From the NCBI GenBank assembly GCA_900078775.1, contig LT549889.1:124001-188000 (forward strand): DNA of 64,000 bases, written 5' to 3'. A program made the position numbers and the translations under genes. Positions 43,599-53,808 of the stretch are shown in pieces; the stretch's first letter is position 1, and every line of letters begins with the position of its first letter. The notes under the pieces are model-generated. The model searched no databases. It worked only from the letters and a program-made list of their open reading frames with translations, and was not told the origin of the DNA. This stretch comes from Mycolicibacterium aurum (GTDB lineage: Bacteria; Actinomycetota; Actinomycetes; Mycobacteriales; Mycobacteriaceae).

Positions 43599-44966
43599 TC
43601 AGCGGGTGCCGGTGCGCGCGGCACCGCTGCGGCGCGGACGTCCGCGCCCGCCGGCCTGGCCGCCACCGGAGTGGCCGCCCTGGGCGTGCCCGCCACCGGT
43701 ATGGCCGGAACCACCCGAGCGCTGCGGTCGCCGCCGGCGTCCGGACTGCGCAGAGGTGCGTGCCGGTGGCTCCGGGGTCTCGATGACCAGGCCACCGCTG
43801 AAGCTGCGCTCACCGGGGGCGATCTCCTGCAGCACCGGATGCGAGGCGCCACTGAACTTGGTGATGGTCGGCTTCACACCGGCCTTGCGGGTCAGTACCC
43901 GCACATCGGCGACCTGATCGTCGACCATCAGGGTCACCACGGTGCCATCGTTGCCGGCGCGGGCGGTACGCCCGGAGCGGTGCAGGTAGGCCTTGTGCTC
44001 GACCGGCGGATCGGCGTGCACCACCAGGCTGACGTCGTCGACGTGGATGCCGCGCGCCGCGATGTCGGTGGCCACCAGCACGGAGGCGGACCCGTCGGAG
44101 AACGCGCCCAGGTTACGGGTGCGGGCGTTCTGGGAAAGGTTGCCGTGCAACTCGACTGCCGGGACGCCGCGCGAGTTCAGTTTACGGGCAAGGCCTTTGG
44201 CGCCGTACTTGGTGCGGGCGAAGACGATGGTGCGGCCGGGGGAGGCCGCCAGGTCGGCCAGCACGTCGAAGCGGGCCGAGCCGTCGACATGCAGCACGTG
44301 GTGCACCATGGCCGCGACCGGGGACTGCTCGGAGTCCACGCTGTGCACGATCGGGTCGTGCAGGTAGCGGTCGACGAGGACGTCGATGCCGTTGTCCAGG
44401 GTGGCCGAGAACAGCAGCCGCTGGCAGTTGCGCGGGGTACGGTCCAGCAGGCGCTTCACCGGAGGCAGGAAGCCCAGGTCGGCCATGTGGTCGGCCTCGT
44501 CGAGCACGGTGATCTCCACGGCCGACAGGTCGGCGTAGCCGGACTTGACGTGATCTTCCAGCCGGCCGGGGCAGGCGATGACGATGTCGACGCCGTCACG
44601 CAGCTTCTGGATCTGGGGTCCGGCGCTGACACCACCGAAGATGGTGGCCGAACGCAGGTTGGTGGCCTTGGCCAGCGGAGCCAGCGAGGCGTCGATCTGG
44701 GTGGCCAGCTCACGGGTGGGCGCCAGGATCACCGCGCGCGGCTTGCCGGAAACCCGCGGGGTCGTGGAGGCGGCCAGCCGGGAGACGACGGGCAGCAGGA
44801 ACGCGTAGGTCTTACCGGATCCGGTGCGGCCGCGGCCGAGCACGTCGCGGCCGGCCAGCGAATCCGGCAGCGTTGCGGACTGGATGGGGAAGGGGGACTC
44901 GATGCCGCTGGCAGCGAGCGTGGTGACAACGGCCTCGGGCAAGCCGAGGTCGGCAAAGGTAGACAA
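43599..44966 (-). CDS. rhlE: DEAD-box RNA helicase (RhlE type)
   Basis: 455 residues. ATP-dependent RNA helicase. Motifs in order: Q motif (FADLGLPEAV… FPIQSATLP), Walker A GRGRTGSGKT, APTRELATQ, LDEADHMADLGF, FSATLDNG, and C-terminal DIAARGIHVD and HRSGRTARAG. The last ~50 residues are Arg/Gly/His-rich, an RNA-binding tail. RhlE-type helicases remodel rRNA and mRNA and matter in the cold. The start is TTG 44966 with GGAG 8 bases upstream; the 212-base gap before it may hold a structured leader. Confidence 0.93.
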   Translation of the reverse strand: MSTFADLGLPEAVVTTLAASGIESPFPIQSATLPDSLAGRDVLGRGRTGSGKTYAFLLPVVSRLAASTTPRVSGKPRAVILAPTRELATQIDASLAPLAKATNLRSATIFGGVSAGPQIQKLRDGVDIVIACPGRLEDHVKSGYADLSAVEITVLDEADHMADLGFLPPVKRLLDRTPRNCQRLLFSATLDNGIDVLVDRYLHDPIVHSVDSEQSPVAAMVHHVLHVDGSARFDVLADLAASPGRTIVFARTKYGAKGLARKLNSRGVPAVELHGNLSQNARTRNLGAFSDGSASVLVATDIAARGIHVDDVSLVVHADPPVEHKAYLHRSGRTARAGNDGTVVTLMVDDQVADVRVLTRKAGVKPTITKFSGASHPVLQEIAPGERSFSGGLVIETPEPPARTSAQSGRRRRPQRSGGSGHTGGGHAQGGHSGGGQAGGRGRPRRSGAARTGTR

Positions 44967-45178
44967 CTAAATGCTCCAGGAATAGAAACGGTCGTCCTGC
45001 CCGGCGCGGATGGTCCCGCGGCGCTCGGTGTGACGATCAGCAGAGCTCAAGAATGGCCCTGGCGAGGCGGCAAAAGGCAGAACAGACGATGCCGCTGTTA
45101 CTCAGGGTAACTGACGTTGCCGCCGAGCCCCAATTAGTGAGGCGAGCGTCACCCCACCGCGCGGGGCGCTGCGGTTCC

Positions 45179-46225
<1,047 letters not shown>

Positions 46226-46231
46226 TCGTCA

Positions 46232-46254
46232 GTTATACACCAACCAGTTGGTTG
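46232..46254 (-). promoter_or_regulatory. Promoter and palindromic operator of the LLM oxidoreductase gene
   Basis: On the minus strand CAACCA-AC-TGGTTG (46241-46254) is followed by TATAAC (46232-46237), whose distance from ATG 46225 (6 bases) suggests a leaderless transcript. The palindrome overlaps the region just upstream of the -10 box and fits a TetR-type operator. Confidence 0.5.
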
Positions 46255-46371
46255 AGCAACAGGGTTCCTCCGCTCGCAGGTCCGACAATGGCGCAAACCC
46301 ATTCCGGAATATCGGTGTCACGGTTATTCTCGAACGAATATCGCGGCGATGGGAATCGGGTGGAATTTCGG

Positions 46372-47082
46372 ATGCGCGAATTCGCGGGGGCGGTACTGGC
46401 GGTCTTGGCTCTGGTGGGTATGTCCATCGGCCCGGTGGCGGTCGCCGAACCCGGCGGCGCCTGGTTTCCGGTCGGGGCCGTGATCGCCGGTGAGAGCCCG
46501 GATCAGTTGGGTGACTGGATTGTTCGCTATGAACGACTGGGTGGTCCGGATCCGGTGATGGTGCACCGGATCAACGAGGTGATCGACGCCGAGGCGCGCG
46601 GTCAGGTCGCCACCTACGAACCGAGTGCCACCAAGACCCAGCCCTGGACGCTCGATGTGAATGGTGCGCTGACATTTCGGGAAATCACCATTTCGGCGCT
46701 TTTCACCGGTGAATATGACACCGATCTGCCCAATATGCCGATTCATACCGTGGGCACCCGGGTATTCGACAATCGCAGCGGAATTCTGATCGACTGGGAC
46801 AATCTGTTCGTCGACAAGTCGGCCGGACTGGCCCGGCTCTCCGAGCTGACCAAGACCATCCTGCCGACCGTCTACGCGCCGCCCCGCCGGCCGGGGGTGT
46901 GGCAGTTCGGCAGCGAGATCGCGCCGGTCGACGACAACTTCCGGTTCTGGATCCCCACCGCCGGTGGCATCGAACTGCACTTCCCGGACGGGCAGTTCGG
47001 CCGCGGCACGGCGGTGATCACGGTGCCGTGGGCCGGCGTCGCCGATCTGATCGCCCCGGAGTTCGCGCCGATCACCGCATGA
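46372..47082 (+). CDS. Secreted protein, RsiV/DUF3298-like
   Basis: About 236 residues. A signal peptide (~1-25, GAVLAVLALVGMSIGPVAVA) precedes a soluble domain with the pattern of DUF3298/RsiV-like secreted proteins (VNGALTFREITISALFTGEYD; TRVFDNRSGILIDWDNLFVDKSAG, quoted in part). Related mycobacterial proteins are secreted with unknown function. ATG 46372 has GGTGGA 7 bases upstream; GTG 46360 is an alternative. Its stop overlaps the end of the convergent carotenoid oxygenase gene by 11 bases. Confidence 0.72.
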   Translation: MREFAGAVLAVLALVGMSIGPVAVAEPGGAWFPVGAVIAGESPDQLGDWIVRYERLGGPDPVMVHRINEVIDAEARGQVATYEPSATKTQPWTLDVNGALTFREITISALFTGEYDTDLPNMPIHTVGTRVFDNRSGILIDWDNLFVDKSAGLARLSELTKTILPTVYAPPRRPGVWQFGSEIAPVDDNFRFWIPTAGGIELHFPDGQFGRGTAVITVPWAGVADLIAPEFAPITA

Positions 47083-48529
47083 CCGCCGGCCCCCGGGTCT
47101 GGGCGACCCGCGGGGTGTAGCAGCCGTGGAAGCTCAGCGGCAGGTGATGGCGCAACCGCCCGACGTAGACCGGTCCACCCGCGACGTCGCGGGCGTCGAA
47201 GATGTAGAGGCTGGCGGTGTTGGTGGTCCCGTCCAGCACCGGCTCGATCAACCAACCGTCGTCCTCCTCGGTCGCGCCGGGCCGGGCGGCGAAGATCACC
47301 TCGTGCGGCAGGTGGTTGTCCGGGAACTGGAACATCGTCTCCCGGCCGGTCTGCTTGTCGAACTTGGCCAGCGCATTGGGGAACAGACTGCCCCCGGTGG
47401 CCGCCGACAGATAGAAGTACCGGTTCGGCCGGGCCATCCGGTCGATGTTGATCATCGGGAACTCTCCGGGCACATCGGAGAACTCGTCGACCGTCACCTT
47501 GCCCGACCCGGTGATCCGCACCCGGGTGGGCAGCCCGCCGTAGGGCATCGTGGACGTCTCCATCAGCGTCTCGACGCCCGCGAGCTGGCCGTTGAGCTGC
47601 TCCCAGGTGGCGTGATAGTTCAGCACGTCGACCACCACGTCGCCGTTCTCGTCGTCGTAGGCGTTGGCGAAGTGCAGGTGCAGCATCGGGTCGGTGTGCA
47701 AGATCCGGGTCTTGCCGCCGTCGCGGGGCACCAGCGCGATGGTGGTGCCGACCGACGCCTTGTAGTCGATCGCGTCGATGTAGTTGCGCAGGCCGAGGGC
47801 CGCACCGAAGAACTTGTGCAGCGGGAACACCAGCGGCGGGATGACGAACACCAGATACCGTTTGGTCAGCCCCATGTCGTGGTTGAACATCGGGCCGGGC
47901 AGGTTGACCTGGCCGAGCCTGCTCAGCTTGCCCTGACGGTCCACCCGGTAGCAGATCAGCTTCGGGACCGGCACCATCGCCAGCCCGAAGTTGAACATCT
48001 CGCCGGTGTCGCGATCCCATTTGGGATGCGCCGAGAACGCGCCCAGCCATTTGAGCTCGCCGTCGTAGTCGTACTCACCCTTGGTGCGCAACGTGTCCGG
48101 ATCGAGTTCGGTGGGCCGGCCGCCCTCCCAGAGCGCCAACAGCTTTCCCGCGTTCATGATGACCCCGGTGTTGGCGACGTTGGCGGGGAAGCGCAGCGCA
48201 TTGGCCAGCAGACCGCCGTCCCGCATGGTGCCCAGCGCCCGGAACGGCGCACCGTCGGAGATGATCGACCGCTGGTAGTGCTTGGTCTGCACGAACCGGT
48301 TGCGGAACCGCACCCGGCCATCCGACATCGAGTACATCGACAGCATGCCGTCACCGTCGAAGATGTGCCCGAGCGGGGTGCCGCCGGCCTCCATCTTTCC
48401 CGGGCCGTTGCGGTAGACGGTGCCGCGTAGTTCGGCGGGCAACTCGCCGGTCACTTCATCGATCGTGTAGTCGTGTTCGTCGTAGAGCGGGGAGTAGACC
48501 TGGAACGGGTTGTTGTCGAGGGTGGTCAT
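47072..48529 (-). CDS. Carotenoid cleavage oxygenase (RPE65/CCD family)
   Basis: 485 residues. A non-heme Fe(II) dioxygenase that cleaves double bases of carotenoids or related compounds. The four iron His ligands are at H168 (FSAHPK), H217 (FNHDMG), H286 (HFANAYDD) and H468 (FHGCY). Other family marks are GTVYRNGPG and HIFDGDGML. It is the last gene of the P450-mce-D27-like operon and starts 21 bases after the D27-like gene, with AAGGA upstream of ATG 48529. A second carotenoid oxygenase gene begins at 63519 on the other strand. Confidence 0.93.
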   Translation of the reverse strand: MTTLDNNPFQVYSPLYDEHDYTIDEVTGELPAELRGTVYRNGPGKMEAGGTPLGHIFDGDGMLSMYSMSDGRVRFRNRFVQTKHYQRSIISDGAPFRALGTMRDGGLLANALRFPANVANTGVIMNAGKLLALWEGGRPTELDPDTLRTKGEYDYDGELKWLGAFSAHPKWDRDTGEMFNFGLAMVPVPKLICYRVDRQGKLSRLGQVNLPGPMFNHDMGLTKRYLVFVIPPLVFPLHKFFGAALGLRNYIDAIDYKASVGTTIALVPRDGGKTRILHTDPMLHLHFANAYDDENGDVVVDVLNYHATWEQLNGQLAGVETLMETSTMPYGGLPTRVRITGSGKVTVDEFSDVPGEFPMINIDRMARPNRYFYLSAATGGSLFPNALAKFDKQTGRETMFQFPDNHLPHEVIFAARPGATEEDDGWLIEPVLDGTTNTASLYIFDARDVAGGPVYVGRLRHHLPLSFHGCYTPRVAQTRGPAVMR

Positions 48530-48550
48530 CTGGATTCCTTCTCCGGCAGA

Positions 48551-49237
48551 TCAGTGGGCCGCGCGCACCCGTAGGGTGCAGCCCAGGCCGGGTAGATGGG
48601 GATCGAACTCCAGCGGCATGGGGCCGCCGGCGGGAAAGACTTTCTCGCAGGCCGCTTTACAACCCATCCGGCAGGACGCCTCCTGGGCGGTCTCCGCGCT
48701 GACGCAGGTGTGCATGGCACATGCGGGGATCTCGTAGACCAGGGTGCCGTCGGGTTCGGTGCCGGTACGGTGGATGGGGCCCACCAGGAAGGTCGACAGA
48801 CTCACCCCCATGTCCAGCACCGTCGGGTAGATGGCCTTCGGGACCAGCGGGACGAGATTGAAGACCGGCAGCAGATACCGCAGCCAGCCGCGTAGCCGGC
48901 CGGCGACCGCGTCGGAGACCAGTTCCTCCACCGCGGGCCAGGGCAGTACCCGCAGTAGTTCGCCGCTGCTCCACTCCAGTTCGCGGACGAACTGCCGGTA
49001 CTGACGCCGCCACGAGTTCTGCGGGGTCTCGAACAGTCCGCGGCGCCGGCGCCGCTCGGCCACCAGTGCGGCCCAATGCTCCTCGACCCCGGCGCGATCG
49101 TCGGCGACCACCCGCAGCAGCGGCACGAAGACGGTCTCGGGAAGGTCGCCGACCCGCTCGAGCATGGAGTGCATCAGCCATTCGTCACGCAGCGCGGCGA
49201 GCCGGCCCACGCCGGGGGCAGGGGTTGTGGACGTCAT
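48551..49237 (-). CDS. D27-like (DUF4033) iron-type isomerase candidate
   Basis: 228 residues. The C-terminal part follows the D27/DUF4033 pattern: STFLVGPIHR, then six cysteines at C173, C178, C189, C193, C197 and C220 with PMPLEFDPHLPGLGC. In rice D27 the matching stretch reads C…C…C…C…GLPLTMNPNYEDMSC. Plant D27 isomerises beta-carotene at C9 before CCD7 cleaves it. The N-terminal half is helical and less conserved. It lies directly upstream of a carotenoid oxygenase gene and 17 bases downstream of the last mce gene, so all are probably cotranscribed. ATG 49237 has AGGAG upstream. Confidence 0.7.
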   Translation of the reverse strand: MTSTTPAPGVGRLAALRDEWLMHSMLERVGDLPETVFVPLLRVVADDRAGVEEHWAALVAERRRRRGLFETPQNSWRRQYRQFVRELEWSSGELLRVLPWPAVEELVSDAVAGRLRGWLRYLLPVFNLVPLVPKAIYPTVLDMGVSLSTFLVGPIHRTGTEPDGTLVYEIPACAMHTCVSAETAQEASCRMGCKAACEKVFPAGGPMPLEFDPHLPGLGCTLRVRAAH

Positions 49238-49254
49238 CAGCGTTCTCTCTCTCC

Positions 49255-50544
49255 TCACCACTGGCCGCCGTGCAGAATGGGTTCGGACTCCGGGGGCAGT
49301 TGCGGTCCGCCATAGGGCAGGTCGATGGTGTGTTCGGTGATCGGGGTCGGATCGGCGCGCCGCAGCGGATCGAGACCCGGTGGGGGCGCGGCGGTGTCGT
49401 CACCCGGTGGCCGCGGCGCATTGCGGGCACCGCGCACCAGCAGATTGGGATCCGGGTTCTGGCAGTAGGTGTACAGATACGGTTCCGGGTAGTTCGGGAT
49501 GAACGGCACATCGCGCGGGTGCGGGTAGTCACACACCGGCCGGGGATAGATGTCGGCGATCGCCCAGATCGCCCCGTCGTGCATCAGCGAGCGGATGCCG
49601 TTGAGCAGCGGCTGACGATCCGCGCTGAACATCTTGTCCAGGGCGGGAACCCGGACGTAGGACAGTTCCGACACCGTGGTGAGGTCGCCGAGCAGCTGCA
49701 CCATGGTGGGGGAGTTCTCCGCGATCACGCTGTCCACGGTCTGCAGCAGCAGCGGGGTGCGGTCCAGCAGCGTCCGGATGCCGGCATCCTTGGCGCCCAC
49801 ACCGCCCAGCGTCGCGGCAAGATTGTCCGAGGTGGCCCGCAGACCCGCCGAGGACTCGTCGAGCAACCGGAAGACGCTGCGGCTGCTGCGCAACAAGGTG
49901 GTCGTCTGCGGGAGCACCCCGTCCAGGGTGTTGAGCAACAGCTGCGCCCCGTTGAACAGGTCCCGCAACTTCTCCGGGCCCTGGTCGCTGACGCCGAGTT
50001 CCTCGATGACCGCGCTGATCTGGTCGGGATCGGCCTGGGCCAGCACACCGTCGACATTGGTCAGCAACCGCCACAGCGGAATCGGGGTCTGGGTGCGGTC
50101 GCGGGCGATGACGGTGTCGTCGGACAGGTAGGGCCCCTCGGTGTGCTGCGGGGCGAAGTCCAGATACTGTTCGCCGGCCGGGGACAGCCCCGACACCCGG
50201 ACGGTGGTGTCCCGGAACGGGATTCGGGCGTCGTCGTCGATCACCGCGGTGGCCAGCACCCCGTCCCCGCTGACCTGTACGGACTGCACCCGGCCGACCG
50301 GGATGCCCCGCACCGTCACGTCCTGTCCGGCGAGCAGCCCACCGGACTCGGCGAGGTCCACCCGGACGGTGATCTCGCCGTCGAACGGGTTGATCCGCAG
50401 CGAGCCGAACGCCAGGTAGGAGGCCCCGATGACGACCAGCAGACACTGGCCGACCACCGAGAGCAACAGCCGACGTGACGTCGCGACCTCAACGGCGCGG
50501 ATGGCCCACGCCGCCAGGGGATTCAGCACACTGCGCAGGCTCAT
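49255..50544 (-). CDS. mceF: MCE family protein, MceF position
   Basis: 429 residues. One N-terminal transmembrane helix (~27-48, LLLSVVGQCLLVVIGASYLAF) is followed by the MCE domain (NPFDGEITVRVDLAESGGLLAGQDVTVRGIPVGRV, quoted in part) and a long helical region that forms the tunnel-like assembly of Mce proteins. A Pro-rich tail ends the protein. It takes part in lipid import through the YrbE permease. ATG 50544 overlaps the upstream gene. The D27-like gene follows. Confidence 0.92.
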   Translation of the reverse strand: MSLRSVLNPLAAWAIRAVEVATSRRLLLSVVGQCLLVVIGASYLAFGSLRINPFDGEITVRVDLAESGGLLAGQDVTVRGIPVGRVQSVQVSGDGVLATAVIDDDARIPFRDTTVRVSGLSPAGEQYLDFAPQHTEGPYLSDDTVIARDRTQTPIPLWRLLTNVDGVLAQADPDQISAVIEELGVSDQGPEKLRDLFNGAQLLLNTLDGVLPQTTTLLRSSRSVFRLLDESSAGLRATSDNLAATLGGVGAKDAGIRTLLDRTPLLLQTVDSVIAENSPTMVQLLGDLTTVSELSYVRVPALDKMFSADRQPLLNGIRSLMHDGAIWAIADIYPRPVCDYPHPRDVPFIPNYPEPYLYTYCQNPDPNLLVRGARNAPRPPGDDTAAPPPGLDPLRRADPTPITEHTIDLPYGGPQLPPESEPILHGGQW

Positions 50545-51656
50545 TGCGGCGGCCCCCAGATCCGACCGCGGTCCGGGCCCCACACCCGGTCACCGAGCTG
50601 GGTGAGCACGAACCGGATGGAGCCGACCATGTTGTCCCAGTTGGCCTGCTTGGGTCCGGTGAAGCCGGGGTCGGCGTAGTGGTTCATGTCGCCGATGTGC
50701 CCGAGTGCGACCTGCTGCAACTCGACATCGGCCCCGGCGGCGTTGCTGCTGAAGAACTTCATCGCCGCGGGCAGGAACCGCAGGAAGTTCGCCATCGTCA
50801 CCCGCGGGTCGGTGGCGACCTCGTCGAAGGATGCCGACAGCGCGTTCAGATCGCGGATCCAGCTGCGGGTGTCGGTGCCCTGGATCGCCGGGAACTTCCG
50901 CAGCGCGGTGGTCACCCGGCCCAGCTCGTCGGCCAGGTCTGCCATCGCGGAGGTGTTGTTCGCGATGGTCATCAGCGCCGGCGCCGAGGAATCCAGCAGA
51001 TCGTTGATGGTGTCCCGGCGGGCGTCGAGCGCGTCGGCCAGCTCGGCGGTCTCGGTGAGCATGGTGTGGATCTCGTCGGACCGGTCGGCCATCGTGGAGA
51101 CCAGCGCGCGGGATTCGCGGATCAGGCTGGACAACCCTTCGCCGTCTCTGCCCAGCGCCCCGCCGACCCCGTTGAGCACCCGGGTCAGGTTCCGGACGAC
51201 GCCGCCGTTGACGATCATCGAGGTGGTCGCCAGCACCTGTTCGATGGTGGCGGCGGCCGCGGTGTCCTGCTGCGGGATCCGGTCACCGTCGGCGAGCAGA
51301 CCCGCCGCGGCGCCGGCCGGGGGAGTGAGCGAGACGAACACATCGCCCAGCGGTGTCGCCGAACGCAACTCGGCGGTGGTGCCCTTGGGCAGCCGGATGC
51401 CGTCGAGGATGCGCAACTGCACCACGGCGGTGTAGTCGGCGGCCGTCATGCCCACCACCTCGCCGACGTCGGCCCCGCCGACCCGGACCTTCGCCCGGTC
51501 GGGGAGGTTGAGCGCATTGCTGAACTCGGCGTCGAGTCGGTAGGTGGGGCCGCTCAGCCCGGGAGCCGGCAGCGGTAGCTGTTCCACACCGGCCGAGCAG
51601 CCGACCACGGCGACGGACATCACGGCGCCGACGGCGGCGCGAAGACCGGCCGTCAC
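50541..51656 (-). CDS. mceE: MCE family lipoprotein, MceE position
   Basis: 371 residues. The signal peptide ends in a lipobox (VAVVGCS, Cys20), so the protein is membrane-anchored by lipid. The MCE domain follows (RLDAEFSNALNLPDRAKVRVGGADVGEVVGM, quoted in part) and then the helical part. The lipoprotein at the fifth position is standard in mce operons. GTG 51656 overlaps the upstream stop (GTGA). Confidence 0.93.
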   Translation of the reverse strand: MTAGLRAAVGAVMSVAVVGCSAGVEQLPLPAPGLSGPTYRLDAEFSNALNLPDRAKVRVGGADVGEVVGMTAADYTAVVQLRILDGIRLPKGTTAELRSATPLGDVFVSLTPPAGAAAGLLADGDRIPQQDTAAAATIEQVLATTSMIVNGGVVRNLTRVLNGVGGALGRDGEGLSSLIRESRALVSTMADRSDEIHTMLTETAELADALDARRDTINDLLDSSAPALMTIANNTSAMADLADELGRVTTALRKFPAIQGTDTRSWIRDLNALSASFDEVATDPRVTMANFLRFLPAAMKFFSSNAAGADVELQQVALGHIGDMNHYADPGFTGPKQANWDNMVGSIRFVLTQLGDRVWGPDRGRIWGPPQ

Positions 51657-52759
51657 TGTTCACCCAGCTTGGTCATGGCGTCCAGCACGCTGGTCACCCC
51701 GAAGTCCGGTCCCAGATCGCGGATCGACCCGGTGCGGCAACCCAATTGGCGCAGACCCAGGATGTTGCAGACCTCCTTGGTCATCGAGCTGTCGAAGAAG
51801 ACATTGTCGAAGTGGGCGCCGACGCGCAGCATCCCGTTCTGCATGTCGATCGCGGCGGAGGCATTGTCGATCGCCAGCGGGGCCACGTCGAACACCTCGG
51901 CGAGTTCGCGCCGGTAGTCCACCAGGGCCCGGCTGAGCCGGCCGCTGCTGGCCAGGCTGTTCTTGAGGGTGTCCCCGTGGTCGTCCAGCAGGGTGTTGAT
52001 CTTGTCGAGCAGGCCGTTGATCCGGGCGCCGGTGGAACCGCGGCCGACTCCCTCGGCCGCCATCAGATCGGTGAGTTGCCGTACGTAGGAGCCGAATTCC
52101 CGGACCTGCGCCTCGTTGCGGGCCGCCCCGTCGGTCAGCTTGGCGAGGTTGGTCAGGATCGTCTCGAGGTTCTTCTTGGTGGCCGCGCCACCGTCGGGCC
52201 CGGTGCGCAGCGCATCGGACAGCCCGGCCAGCGCGGCCTTGATCTCGGGCCCGCTGGTGGCGGTGATCCCGGAGGTGGCCGCCATCAGATCGGCCAGCGG
52301 TCCGCCGCCCGCACCGTCCCCGCCCATGGCGCCGCCGAGTTTGTCCACCATCGCGAGCACCCGGTCGAATTCGACGGGGGTGCGGGTGGACTGCGGGCCG
52401 AGCACCGCCCCGTCGGCCAGCGTCCGGCCGCCGGCGTAGACGGGGGTGAGTTCGACGTGCCGGTCGGTGAGGATGGAGGTGCCCACGGTGACGGCGGTGA
52501 CGTCGGCGGGGATGTCGACACCCGGGTCGATCTCGATGGCGACGGCGACGTGGGCACCCCGATTCTCGATCGAGGTCACCCGTCCGACGGGCATCCCGAG
52601 TACGGATACGTCGTTGCCGACGTACAGACCGATCGCATTGTCGAACTGGGCGGTGAAGTGCAGGGGTTCGGCCGGGGCGGGGCGGAACATGTAGGCGCCC
52701 GCGACCGCCATCGCCACCACGGCGAGCACCGCCGCCACCAGAATCGTCTTCCTGGTCAT
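51653..52759 (-). CDS. mceD: MCE family protein, MceD position
   Basis: 368 residues. N-terminal membrane helix (~4-24, TILVAAVLAVVAMAVAGAYMF), MCE domain (FTAQFDNAIGLYVGNDVSVLGMPVGRVTSI, quoted in part) and a helical C-terminal part that ends with Cys residues (EVCNILGLRQLGC). ATG 52759 overlaps the stop of the upstream gene (ATGA), so translation is coupled. Confidence 0.93.
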   Translation of the reverse strand: MTRKTILVAAVLAVVAMAVAGAYMFRPAPAEPLHFTAQFDNAIGLYVGNDVSVLGMPVGRVTSIENRGAHVAVAIEIDPGVDIPADVTAVTVGTSILTDRHVELTPVYAGGRTLADGAVLGPQSTRTPVEFDRVLAMVDKLGGAMGGDGAGGGPLADLMAATSGITATSGPEIKAALAGLSDALRTGPDGGAATKKNLETILTNLAKLTDGAARNEAQVREFGSYVRQLTDLMAAEGVGRGSTGARINGLLDKINTLLDDHGDTLKNSLASSGRLSRALVDYRRELAEVFDVAPLAIDNASAAIDMQNGMLRVGAHFDNVFFDSSMTKEVCNILGLRQLGCRTGSIRDLGPDFGVTSVLDAMTKLGEQ

Positions 52760-53808
52760 TCGCAGTCCTTGAAGTACTGGTAGCGCTCGGGCCACTTCCA
52801 CTGCTCGGCCCGGCCGCTGATGGCGCACATCCAGGAGTCCACCATCAGGCCGCCGGGCAGCATGAAGTCCAGGAACGGGCCGGAGCCCGTGGCATTGGCG
52901 GCATTGCGCATGGCCACCGGCATGATCTGGAACAGGTTGCGCAACAACGCGTCATGGTCGCCGAGCATCGAGGTGACCTGCTGCAGGTCGGCGAGCAGGT
53001 CCTCGATGTGCGCGTAGTCGGATCCGATGATCTCGTCCGCGGTGGTGATCAGGGTGGTGGCCGCCCGCAGCAGGCGTTCGGCCGAGGCCCGGCGGCGGAC
53101 GACCTCGCCGGTGAGTTCGCCGCCCGCGACGATGAGTTCGGCCAGGTCGTCCTGCTGGCCGCCCAGGATCTCGGCGACGGTGGCGGTGTTGCGCAGCAGG
53201 TCGGCGATCTGATCGCGCCGGTCTGCGATGATGGTGGACAGGCTCTGCACGTTGGCCAGTGCGTCGGGCAGCACCGCGGGCACCCCGGTGAGCTGCTGGG
53301 ACAGCGTCTGCATCGAGGTGGCGAACTGCTCGGCGTCCACATCCTCGAAGGTGGTCGTCGAATCGGTCAGCAGCTTCTGCAGGTCGTAGGGGACCGAGGT
53401 GTGCGACAACGGGATCCGGTCACCGGGCAGCGAGCCCTGGCCGCGCGGCCGCAGCTCGACATAGCGTGACCCGAGTACCGTGGTCAGTTTGATCGCGGCC
53501 TCGGTCTCGGTGCCCAGCCGCACCCCGTTGTCCAATCGCATGGTCACCTTGACCCGGTTGACCGCGAGTTCGGTGGCGCTGACCACCCCGACCGGGACCC
53601 CGGCGATGCTGACCTGATCGCCGGGCCGCAGGCTGGCGGCCTGCAGGAACTCGGCGGTGAAGGTGCGCTTGCCGATGTGCAGCGCATTGAGGCCGGTGGT
53701 GGCCGCGATGACGGCGACCAGCACGATCAGCGCGACGGTGCCGATCAGCGCCCGATTGCGGTCCTCCAACGCCCTTTTCCGGCCGAGTTTCATTCGACTC
53801 ACCTGCAT
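52756..53808 (-). CDS. mceC: MCE family protein, MceC position
   Basis: 350 residues. N-terminal membrane helix (~21-42, ALIGTVALIVLVAVIAATTGL), MCE domain (FTAEFLQAASLRPGDQVSIAGVPVGVV, quoted in part), then helical region. The start is ATG 53808, overlapping the upstream stop by 10 bases; ATG 53793 (MKLGRKRA) is an in-frame alternative with AGGTGAG close in front. Confidence 0.92.
   Translation of the reverse strand: MQVSRMKLGRKRALEDRNRALIGTVALIVLVAVIAATTGLNALHIGKRTFTAEFLQAASLRPGDQVSIAGVPVGVVSATELAVNRVKVTMRLDNGVRLGTETEAAIKLTTVLGSRYVELRPRGQGSLPGDRIPLSHTSVPYDLQKLLTDSTTTFEDVDAEQFATSMQTLSQQLTGVPAVLPDALANVQSLSTIIADRRDQIADLLRNTATVAEILGGQQDDLAELIVAGGELTGEVVRRRASAERLLRAATTLITTADEIIGSDYAHIEDLLADLQQVTSMLGDHDALLRNLFQIMPVAMRNAANATGSGPFLDFMLPGGLMVDSWMCAISGRAEQWKWPERYQYFKDCE

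Noticed and set aside
46241..46254. A KstR binding site upstream of the LLM oxidoreductase gene
   Set aside because: The AAC-N2-GTT core is present, but the outer T and A of the KstR consensus are missing, so I kept it only as an unassigned TetR-type operator.
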